Positions 22,621-31,400 of a DNA stretch of 64,000 nucleotides are shown piece after piece. Numbering within the stretch: position 1 is the first letter of the stretch; each line of letters starts with the position of its first letter. The notes beneath the pieces are model-generated. The model ran no database searches. It was not told the DNA's origin and worked only from the letters and a program-made list of their open reading frames with translations. The DNA comes from Opisthorchis felineus. Lineage: Eukaryota; Platyhelminthes; Trematoda; Opisthorchiida; Opisthorchiidae. The stretch spans positions 275,345 to 339,344 of the forward strand of contig SJOL01006412.1 of the NCBI GenBank assembly GCA_004794785.1, read 5' to 3'. The position numbers were made by a program, and so were the translations under genes.

Positions 22621-22799
22621 TTATTCATCAAATGATGCACTCGCCATCATCAACATCAGTGTTCAACACCGATGCCTGACTGCTGTACAACCATGTTTTT
22701 TTGAAAGCCTTATTGTGAAGGAAAAAATAAAGGTAGACGGGGAAGAAATTTAGTGCTAACTTACTACAATCATTCCGAGGTGTCTACACATCCAGACAC

Positions 22800-23540
22800 T
22801 CATTCAGGCAACCTGGGTAGAAAATGACAACAAGAACGCCACTGACATCGGTTGGCAGCCATATCTTGCAGCGTCTCCAACCAAGTGCAGTGGGGATCAC
22901 GCGGTTCCCATCCTGGAAGGCGAGTAGCACCGACATCACCCAAACGTTTCGTAATCTCCTTCATACCCCTCTGCCTGGTCAATGGTTGGGTACCTCTCTG
23001 CTTCCGACACTCTGAATTGAGCTTGGAAAACAGCACTCTCTTCGGCAAACGATGGTTGGGCATTCGCAACACATGTCTCAACCAACGCAGCTTCTGGTGC
23101 TGGACACATTCTTCAATGGACGTTCCCGTTGTACAACCGAAAACTCGCTTTCTAATTGCTTCGTTACGGATTCTCCGACACCAGCCCTCACGAGCTATGA
23201 TCCTGAGACAACGATCGTCAAACACCTGAAGACGCCTCAGTTCCGCTGCTCGAACAGGCCAAGTCTCACAGCCATGCACTGTAGCTTGATACACACGTCC
23301 CTTGAGGTTCACGAATACGCCACTTTGACGCCATAGGTGTCTCAAATTAGCAAATACGACCCGAGCCTTGCAGATCCGTGCATTGACCTGACCTGTCACA
23401 CCACACTCGAAACTAATACAACTTCCAAGATACGTAAAACGCTTCACAACTTCCAGCGCCTCTCCGTGGATTGTAAGTGGCCTGTTCAGTGACTGCATGT
23501 CCACGAGCATGACCTTACACATTGTGGGTGCAAAGTGCAT
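22800..23540 (-). pseudogene. RTE-A copy 1 C-terminal region
   Basis: 246-codon frame following the RT in another frame. Blocks include [40 protein letters not shown] and LRWLRHVLRMPNHRLPKRVL, the conserved thumb and C-terminal domain of RTE proteins, whose exact role is not established. It is separated from the RT by a deletion and frameshift shared with copies 2 and 3. Confidence 0.75.
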
Positions 23541-24400
23541 ACCAAAAACACCTGCGCCTTCTCCTCCTCTTCGAAAACGAGAACGATGTCGTATGCATAT
23601 CCCAGATCGTCACAGGCTACTTGAACACCAGGCTTTTGGAGACCTTCCAGCGTTCGTCTCACGATTTCATCGATCACGAAGTTAAATAGGAATGGAGAGA
23701 CTGGGCATCCCTGACGGACACCACTTTGTGTACGGAAGCTTTTGGAGAGCTCGCCGTATATTCTCACACGTCCGGAAGTCCGAGAATACAAAGAACTTTT
23801 TATGTTCACGAAATTCCCGGGCATTCCTTGGTGGGCAAGCGTGTCAAGAAGAGCAGACCAGTCAACCGAGTCGAATGCGCGTTGGAAATCCAGGAATACT
23901 AGAATTGTGGGTCGCTTATACGTATGGCGTTGTTCTAGCACCTGACGGAGTGTGGAGATTTGGTCAACGCAACCCCTACCAGGCCGGAATCCCGCTTGCT
24001 GCTCTCGAGTCAGTGTTTCACGAGCCACCGTAAGGCGACGAAGCACGAGTGGCGCCAACAATCTCGTTACGACCGGGGTCAAGCTGATCCCCCTGTGGTT
24101 ACCAAGCTCACTACGAGCCCCTTTGTTGAAAATGGGCACTATCACCGACTCTCCCCAGTTGTCTGGGACAGATTCCTTTTCCAAATAGCAAGCAAACAGA
24201 TCAGACAAGCTCTGAATGAGGACTTCACCCCCATCTTTGAACAACGCGGGTGGGAGGTCATCTGGACCAGAAGCTCGGTGGCGCTTGAGAGAACACATGC
24301 AGTCATAAACCTCCGATGCCGTAGGTGGTTCCACGTTCACCGTCCAGGGTTCTACGTCAACTGAGGCCTCCAGATGAGTGGCAGCTGGTGGCCACGACAA
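23486..24400 (-). pseudogene. RTE-A copy 1 reverse transcriptase
   Basis: 304-codon frame, the same protein as at 28334-29248. It shows GPDDLPPALFKDGG, NQ-type core QQAGFRPGRGCVDQISTLRQ, FLDFQRAFDSVDW with a catalytic Asp, and SGVRQGCPVSPFLFNF. The active-site box reads YAYD (23588-23599) instead of YADD. An in-frame stop lies just upstream, and a deletion follows the box. It is not functional. Confidence 0.8.
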
Positions 24401-24859
24401 TTGTTCGAATTATTCGGCCCAACGGTCAAGGCGTTCTTCTTTGTTCAAGATGGCCACTCCATTCCGATCCTTGATGGTTTCGCTCACATGTGGTTTCCGG
24501 GGCCCGGTCGCACGGATCAACCGAAATAATCTTCAGGCATTACCGGCTTTCTGTGTCCACCACACTTCACGGTCGGCTTGCACGCTCGCCTTCACTTGAC
24601 GTCTGATAATTCGTCGCATCAAGTTATGTTCGGGGCCGGCTGGGATATTTCTCAGAGATTTAAGGAGTGTCACCGTTCGGTCTGAGATCCAGTGCTTGAG
24701 TGAGCCTGGTGGTGTCGTGCCACAAGCAAAATTACCAGTACTATGCAAAGAAGTGGCAATCTCGTCTCAGTATGAGCTCACATCTGATTGTGGGCATTTA
24801 CGAATGATGCACTGCGGTCAGTCCATCTGTTGTTCTGCTAATCAGGGTTCTGTGTGTAT

Positions 24860-26367
24860 AATATCGCCCAGAAAAGTAAGCCGGAATAATCGCCTACTAA
24901 ATTCTCGTGATCTGATCCACGTTGCAACGCTCAATATCCGTACTCTTCCAAATTCGGCTACAGACATCCCCTCTCTGTCGATGTGCGTTGTGTCTCCGAA
25001 ACACGCACACAAGATCCCACTGCGTTCGTGCACCTCAAGCCGCTTAGAACGAGCTCAAATGTTCCGTATTTCATTCTTCGGGTACCGATGGATATCTACA
25101 GTGTGGGGTTTGCACTCAGCCACAGGTCTAAAAGCGCTTTACAGGACTGAATACCAGTGAATAGTCGTCTTTGCGCTATATGGTTGTCTGGCTCAAGATC
25201 ACTGCAGGTCGATGGAGTAAACGGTGTCTATTTGCCCTGTCAGGATGCGCCTCGACAGACTGCAGTTCTGAATCTGAGGACGGTTTTTAACGAGATCTGT
25301 CGCCATTGCTTTGGTCAGCAAGGACAGATATAGGCGGATGATAGGAATGCCCAATAAGGGCGACCAAGCCCGGGAGAAGCACATTTGGGTGGTAGATTTG
25401 GAGTCTATGGTAATCGGATAATAGAGAGCGACTTCTTCGGTTGTGTGCTGATCATCTGCTGCTGGCCAGTGCGAAATTTCAGCACAAGCGTTCACAGCGA
25501 ATTACTTGGAGACCGCAAAAATCGTCGTTCAACTGTCGCACCCTTTTGGTGCCTAGCTGCCATTCCAACAGAAGGAGACACGAGGGCTGAGATACTGCCA
25601 GGTTGCCCAAGCCCAGACAGGAGCAGTCGAGATGCTGAGGTCGGGTTCCAACCATGGACCTTCGGGTCCTTAAGCTGGCGCATTAACCACTGAGCTACCT
25701 CGAGTCCTTTCTTTATTTGCCGATGGAGAGCCTCAGTCAAAGACTGCCGTCCCTTCTAGGGTACGCAACTTGAGCATGATCATGCCATTGTGCGAGCTTC
25801 GTTATCATTTCGCTTTTCGTCAGCATTACGCGTGCCGGAGTGGAGTAATTCTGTCTATCAAATTCGACTAGTTTCAGTAGTTCAGCGGTATCGAGTTGTT
25901 CTGGCTGGAAGGCTGCTAGAAAGGCACAGTCACGTTCGGGACGAAAACTTTTTGGAATTCGAATGGAAACGAGCTAAAGAAGCTGCGCTGTCAGCTTTTA
26001 GAACTGTCTCCAAGTCATCCGACTCGACTAGATGAACACTGGGTTTCATCGAGATCAGCTGATCCCTTTGCTGCAAGATGATCCAAACTAGTAACTGGCG
26101 ACTATGATGGTGCACCTAGGTCCCTCGAACGTCGGATACTCAATAGCCTGAAGATTGACAGAACACTGATGGATTGCGAGGTTTCAGGAGATGTAGAAGG
26201 TTTTCGCTAGATGGAACAGCCTCGCCCTGAGGGCTGAACACTTTAAAGAGCAGTTCAGCTGGTCTGCTTCAACACATTCTCTGAAAGAATCCAACAAGTC
26301 CGAATGGAGGATCGACACCAGCCCGCCATCAAACAACAGAAATTCAGTGGAAAGCATCACTCCTCCA
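24860..26367 (+). mobile_element. RTE-B LINE, 5' half (host of nested insertions)
   Basis: Frames read VATLNIRTLPNSATDIPSLS, DVRCVSETRTQDPTAFVHLK (catalytic Glu) and VNSRLCAIWLSG, then the worn GDxN region DDRNAQ at about 25340, then PSPGEAHLGGRFGVYGNR up to about 25497. A SINE then interrupts. The element resumes at about 25712 with DCRPF and HDHAIVRASLSFRF, then the linker frame 25790-26035, then LRAEHFKEQFSWSASTHSLK (26233 on). It ends in EIQWKASLL at 26367, exactly where RTE-A copy 2 begins. The missing RT continues at 30117. Several stops are present, so it is an old copy. Confidence 0.8.
25498..25711 (-). mobile_element. tRNA-derived SINE inside RTE-B
   Basis: Minus-strand copy. The A-box region GTAGCTCAGTGGTTAATGCG lies near 25698-25679, the worn B box GGTTGGAACCC near 25650, the core GGGCTTGGGCAACCTGGCAG near 25610 and the CACCAAAAGGGTG end block near 25550. 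It lies within the endonuclease region of RTE-B. Some 70 bp of the host element appear lost at the junction, and I see no clean target duplication. Confidence 0.75.
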
Positions 26368-26711
26368 CCGTCATGAAGACACTGGACCTTACCGTGGTGT
26401 GACGGTATGCGCACCTCAGCGACCCATTGAGCCATACTGGCGGGGGGGGGATATCCCCGTGATACTCACAGAGTCTCTCATACCAAGTTGGTCAATGGTT
26501 AGAGGTCTGACGAACACAGTCTCCTGGCCTTCCAGGTTGGGGGTTGGAACATGTGGCGACTTGTTCTGTAGAAATGGTAATGCATTTGCATTTCCTGCCA
26601 AACACCGCTGCCTTGCGGTTAGGCTTTGAGCCAAAGGCTTTGGTTGAGGACCCTAATCGTCCTCCTGTCTAGGTGTGGGCGCCCTGACAGTATCCCAGCT
26701 CACGTACAACC

Positions 26712-27923
26712 ATGATACCTACATCTAACAATAAACTCATGCCACATCGGCCGTCGCGTGGTGCCATCAGCCGGGTCGCCTTACTCGCTGCATACAGCAG
26801 GGCGGGTAAGCGAAAACAGGCTACTGCTGACGCCTCCCTTCTTTCTATTTCACATACTTTTTCTTCCCCCTCTCCCTACCCCATTAATAACTCTACTCTT
26901 GTAGGCCCAGCACTTAGGACTGATGACTCCGTTCGTCATGCATCGGTTTTGCGTGCAGCATCTGCTCGTCACATGGCGCCGACATCCTCAGGCATCTCCA
27001 AAACAATCTTTAAGCCTCGACAGCCAGTCTATCTGGCCGCCTTCAATGTCCGCACTCTGAAGCAAGCGGGACAACAAGCTGCTCTTGCTCTCACGCTGGA
27101 CTCGCTTGGCATTGATGTGTGCTGTGTCTCAGAAACAAGAATTCAAGATGCAAGCACAGTGATTGAGCTAACCGCCCCATCACTCTCCACTCGCTTCCGG
27201 CTACGCACCTCTGGTGATCCAGAGGCTGCTGCGGCGGGATGTGCAGGGGTTGGTATCGTTCTGAGTCAGCGGGCGGAAGCATCCTTGCTTGACTGGATAC
27301 CTGTTGATAGTCGCCTCTGTGCGGTTCGTCTGGCAACGTCTGTGAAGGAGTCTCACAAGCGGGAAGTTGAGAGATGTCTGTTTATCGTGTCTGCTTATGC
27401 CCCAACTGACTGTAGCTCCGACGCTGTCAAAGACAGGTTTTACGACGCCCTGAATGTCCTGCTGCGGCGAGCTAAAAGCTCAGATATCGTGGTGGTTGCC
27501 GGAGATCTGAATGCACAAGTGGGCAGGCTTAGCGTATCTCAGAATCAATTAGGAGGTCGACATGGATTGGACTCGGTACGTACGGACAATGGGGAACGAT
27601 TGCTTCAGCTGTGTGCTGATCGCAGGCTGTTTTTATGCAGTACCAACTTCCGAAATAGCCGAAGTCGTCTGGCCACATGGTGTCCTCCAACGGCATGCCG
27701 GCCACAAACTCAAATAGATCACGTTGCCATCAGTTACCGATGGCGTGGGTCAATAACTGACTGTCGCTCGTTTTGGAACACATTTGTGGATTCTGACCAC
27801 GAACTCGTGGGGAGTCGCTTCTCCCTACGTTTCCAGGGCCGCGTAAGGTGCGTACAAATCGCCTCGCAACTGAGAGACTGGCAGATGCAGATGTTAGCCG
27901 AAGTTACCAGAATAGTCTCTTAG
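26712..27923 (+). CDS. RTE-A endonuclease, open frame of 403 codons
   Basis: The protein would nick target DNA to prime reverse transcription. Residues 1-100 are a variable leader. The AP-type fold starts at VYLAAFNVRTLKQAG (about 108, with the catalytic Asn), then CCVSETRIQD (metal-binding Glu, about 141), SAYAPTD (about 227), [12 protein letters not shown] (about 260, Asp and Asn), QIDHVAIS and the terminal SDHELV (about 365, Asp-His). All nuclease motifs look intact. The frame then stops early: the correct continuation (TNRLATERLADADVS) starts in another frame at about 27850, so a frameshift separates endonuclease and RT. Transposon-derived rather than a host gene. Confidence 0.8.
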   Translation: MIPTSNNKLMPHRPSRGAISRVALLAAYSRAGKRKQATADASLLSISHTFSSPSPYPINNSTLVGPALRTDDSVRHASVLRAASARHMAPTSSGISKTIFKPRQPVYLAAFNVRTLKQAGQQAALALTLDSLGIDVCCVSETRIQDASTVIELTAPSLSTRFRLRTSGDPEAAAAGCAGVGIVLSQRAEASLLDWIPVDSRLCAVRLATSVKESHKREVERCLFIVSAYAPTDCSSDAVKDRFYDALNVLLRRAKSSDIVVVAGDLNAQVGRLSVSQNQLGGRHGLDSVRTDNGERLLQLCADRRLFLCSTNFRNSRSRLATWCPPTACRPQTQIDHVAISYRWRGSITDCRSFWNTFVDSDHELVGSRFSLRFQGRVRCVQIASQLRDWQMQMLAEVTRIVS

Positions 27924-28333
27924 AGTCTCTTCCAAATTCTCCACCATCAGATGTGAACTCATACTTGGACGAGATTGCCACTTCTTTGCATAGTACTGGT
28001 AATTTTGCTTGTGGCACGACACCACCAGGCTCACTCAAGCACTGGATCTCAGACCGAACGGTGACACTCCTTAAATCTCTGAGAAATATCCCAGCCGGCC
28101 CCGAACATAACTTGATGCGACGAATTATCAGACGTCAAGTGAAGGCGAGCGTGCAAGCCGACCGTGAAGTGTGGTGGACACAGAAAGCCGGTAATGCCTG
28201 AAGATTATTTCGGTTGATCCGTGCGACCGGGCCCCGGAAACCACATGTGAGCGAAACCATCAAGGATCGGAATGGAGTGGCCATCTTGAACAAAGAAGAA
28301 CGCCTTGACCGTTGGGCCGAATAATTCGAACAA

Positions 28334-29248
28334 TTGTCGTGGCCACCAGCTGCCACTCATCTGGAGGCCTCAGTTGACGTAGAACCCTGGACGGTGAACG
28401 TGGAACCACCTACGGCATCGGAGGTTTATGACTGCATGTGTTCTCTCAAGCGCCACCGAGCTTCTGGTCCAGATGACCTCCCACCCGCGTTGTTCAAAGA
28501 TGGGGGTGAAGTCCTCATTCAGAGCTTGTCTGATCTGTTTGCTTGCTATTTGGAAAAGGAATCTGTCCCAGACAACTGGGGAGAGTCGGTGATAGTGCCC
28601 ATTTTCAACAAAGGGGCTCGTAGTGAGCTTGGTAACCACAGGGGGATCAGCTTGACCCCGGTCGTAACGAGATTGTTGGCGCCACTCGTGCTTCGTCGCC
28701 TTACGGTGGCTCGTGAAACACTGACTCGAGAGCAGCAAGCGGGATTCCGGCCTGGTAGGGGTTGCGTTGACCAAATCTCCACACTCCGTCAGGTGCTAGA
28801 ACAACGCCATACGTATAAGCGACCCACAATTCTAGTATTCCTGGATTTCCAACGCGCATTCGACTCGGTTGACTGGTCTGCTCTTCTTGACACGCTTGCC
28901 CACCAAGGAATGCCCGGGAATTTCGTGAACATAAAAAGTTCTTTGTATTCTCGGACTTCCGGACGTGTGAGAATATACGGCGAGCTCTCCAAAAGCTTCC
29001 GTACACAAAGTGGTGTCCGTCAGGGATGCCCAGTCTCTCCATTCCTATTTAACTTCGTGATCGATGAAATCGTGAGACGAACGCTGGAAGGTCTCCAAAA
29101 GCCTGGTGTTCAAGTAGCCTGTGACGATCTGGGATATGCATACGACATCGTTCTCGTTTTCGAAGAGGAGGAGAAGGCGCAGGTGTTTTTGGTATGCACT
29201 TTGCACCCACAATGTGTAAGGTCATGCTCGTGGACATGCAGTCACTGA
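28334..29248 (+). pseudogene. RTE-A copy 2 reverse transcriptase (YAYD)
   Basis: 304-codon frame. RT blocks run from GPDDLPPALFKDGG (about 38) through NHRGISLTPVVTRLLAPLVL, GFRPGRGCVDQISTLRQ, FLDFQRAFDSVDW (about 170, catalytic Asp) and SGVRQGCPVSPFLFNFVID, to the active-site box at 29135-29146. There Tyr-Ala-Tyr-Asp replaces Tyr-Ala-Asp-Asp, removing a metal ligand. Two upstream stops (the TGA after KAGNA at 28199-28201 and the TAA after DRWAE at 28322-28324) and a deletion of about 31 nt after QVFL at about 29192 complete the inactivation. Confidence 0.85.
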
Positions 29249-29934
29249 ACAGGCCACTTACAATCCACGGAGAGGCGCTGGAAGTTGTGAAGCGTTTTAC
29301 GTATCTTGGAAGTTGTATTAGTTTCGAGTGTGGTGTGACAGGTCAGGTCAATGCACGGATCTGCAAGGCTCGGGTCGTATTTGCTAATTTGAGACACCTA
29401 TGGCGTCAAAGTGGCGTATTCGTGAACCTCAAGGGACGTGTGTATCAAGCTACAGTGCATGGCTGTGAGACTTGGCCTGTTCGAGCAGCGGAACTGAGGC
29501 GTCTTCAGGTGTTTGACGATCGTTGTCTCAGGATCATAGCTCGTGAGGGCTGGTGTCGGAGAATCCGTAACGAAGCAATTAGAAAGCGAGTTTTCGGTTG
29601 TACAACGGGAACGTCCATTGAAGAATGTGTCCAGCACCAGAAGCTGCGTTGGTTGAGACATGTGTTGCGAATGCCCAACCATCGTTTGCCGAAGAGAGTG
29701 CTGTTTTCCAAGCTCAATTCAGAGTGTCGGAAGCAGAGAGGTACCCAACCATTGACCAGGCAGAGGGGTATGAAGGAGATTACGAAACGTTTGGGTGATG
29801 TCGGTGCTACTCGCCTTCCAGGATGGGAACCGCGTGATCCCCACTGCACTTGGTTGGAGACGCTGCAAGATATGGCTGCCAACCGATGTCAGTGGCGTTC
29901 TTGTTGTCATTTTCTACCCAGGTTGCCTGAATGA
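29194..29934 (+). pseudogene. RTE-A copy 2 C-terminal region
   Basis: 246-codon frame overlapping the end of the RT frame, beginning at MHFAPTMCKVMLVD just after the shared deletion. The conserved RTE C-terminal blocks follow: [45 protein letters not shown] and LRWLRHVLRMPNHRLPKRVL. The usual RTE protein runs RT and this region in one frame. Confidence 0.8.
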
Positions 29935-30116
29935 GTGTCTGGATGTGTAGACACCTCGGAATGATTGTAGTAAGTTAGTACTAAATTTCTTCCCCGTCTA
30001 CCTTTATTCTTTCCTTCACAATAAGGCTTCCAAAAAGAACATGGTTGTACGGCAGTCAGGCATCGGTGTTGAACACTGATGGGATGGTGTCGATGATGAT
30101 GATGATAGTGACTGAA

Positions 30117-31070
30117 TCCTCCAGGACGGGAAGGCATCTGGCCTGCACGCCGCACTTTTCAGAGAAGGTCGTGAAGCCCGTACTACGAAGGATTTGGCAC
30201 GAAAACAGACTTCCATTTGATCGGAGCGCCTTGACAGTCAGCCCAGTCTTCACAGAGGGTGCAGAACGTGCGAAAACTATCATGGCATCAGCCTAATATC
30301 TGTGGCATCCACGGTACTCTCTGACATCATTTTGCTTAGGTTGATCCATTGTCGAGAGGGGCGAACTCATAAGAACCAACCTGGGTTTTGTCCTGATGAC
30401 GATGCGTGGTCCATATCTTCACCTCGAGACAAATCCTTGAACATTGTCACTCTTTCAAACGTCCCAAGTTGGCCGTTTTTCTTGACCTGAAAGTTGGTTT
30501 TGACCCTGTCGGTCGTCAGAAACTTTGTCGGTGTTTGCCCCTTCTAAATTCGTAACCTTAATGTATGCGAGCTCCTATGGGCGCTTGTGAGTGCACAGCA
30601 AATTTTCACCTGAGTTCACTTACAGTGATGTAGGACAAAGCTGCCTTCTCTCACCATTCCTCTTCAACTTTGTTGTTGATGTGTTCCTCTAAACCTCTTT
30701 GCCTACCTCGGAGATCGAAATGCTCCCGGGGCATTACTTCTCAGATATTGAGTATGCGGGCGAAATGCTTCTTCTTGGTTCAGATCCTTCAAAAATTCAA
30801 ACCATTTTAAATAACCTAAATAATTCTGCCGCACTGTTTGGTATGCGCTTAACACCTGCAGTGTAAAGATATTAGGATCAAACCCAAACCCCATGGTTGT
30901 AGACGAGCCAATCGAAATGATGGTAAATTTGTTTACCTGGACAGTTCTATGATTTCCGTTGGACTCGGTGGAGACGAGATTACTTCTTAAATCTAAGGCA
31001 ACTTTTGCCAACCTCCGACACCTATGGCGCCCGCATGACGTCAGTTTGTCTGTCAAGGGCGCGTCAGAAG
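30117..31070 (+). mobile_element. RTE-B LINE, 3' half (continuation of 24860-26367)
   Basis: Begins with LQDGKASGLHAALFREGRE directly after the RTE-A target duplication and continues the frame left open at 26367. Later blocks are HGISLISVASTVLSDIILLR, NQPGFCPDDDAWS (worn), FLTFL-type polymerase remnants and YWVCGRNA-type remains of the YADD region near 30750. VVDEPIEMMVNLFTW follows, then [20 protein letters not shown] (about 30990-31060). Frame changes occur every 100-150 bp. It stops near 31070, where RTE-A leader sequence starts. Confidence 0.7.
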
Positions 31071-31400
31071 GAGTCTGGACCTTTCTGCGATGTGATGGTT
31101 TGTGCACATCCATAGAAATGTAGTATGCCCCGACTGAATTAAGCAAAACCACTGACACTTCATGGTTAGTCTTTTGAGCCAAATACTCTGATTGAGGACC
31201 CTAATTGTCCTGCTCTCTAGGTCTTGGCCCCTGGCACTATCCCAGGCCAGGTACAACCTTGAGTTCCACACTCACAAGAAATCTCATGCCACATCGGCCG
31301 CCACGTGGTGCCATCATCCCGGTCGCCTTACTTGCTGCATACATCAGCGAGGGCTATTGCTGATCTCTCGAAAAATTTCCAAACCATAAGCGCGAATTGT
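31071..31400 (+). mobile_element. RTE-A 5' leader fragment, 3' truncated
   Basis: Aligns with 26565-26830 of copy 2: the GAGCCAAA...TTGAGGACCCTAAT block, the CTCTAGGTCTTGG...ACTATCCCAG block, then ATGCCACATCGGCCGCCACG at the start of the endonuclease frame. It contains no later part of the element. LINE copies normally lose the 5' end, so a 5'-only piece suggests later deletion or recombination. Confidence 0.6.

Larger units (their letters stand above)
22621..24843 (-). mobile_element. RTE-A copy 1 (5' truncated)
   Basis: Reverse complement of the 3' two thirds of RTE-A copy 2 (coordinates add up to 52734). It starts in the linker after the endonuclease and runs to the 3' hairpin and ATG-rich tail near 22640. 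Over 22756-24766 I find no difference from copy 2, but beyond those limits mismatches appear at once (for example at 22755 and about 24768). Confidence 0.85.
26368..30116 (+). mobile_element. RTE-A copy 2: complete element with 7-bp target duplication
   Basis: The element is flanked by TCCTCCA at 26361-26367 and again at 30117-30123. Removing the element and one repeat restores the RTE-B reading frame across the join. It contains, in order, a leader of about 340 bp, an intact endonuclease frame, the linker, a defective RT, the C-terminal domain, a 3' untranslated region with a hairpin (30061-30081) and a tail of ATG/GAT triplets ending near 30108. Trinucleotide tails and short variable target duplications are usual for RTE elements. 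Stops, a frameshift and the YAYD active site show it could not have moved by its own protein in its present state. Confidence 0.85.

Noticed and set aside
22197..22679. A 160-codon plus-strand frame
   Set aside because: It runs from a dispersed repeat into the RTE-A 3' tail and has no domain.
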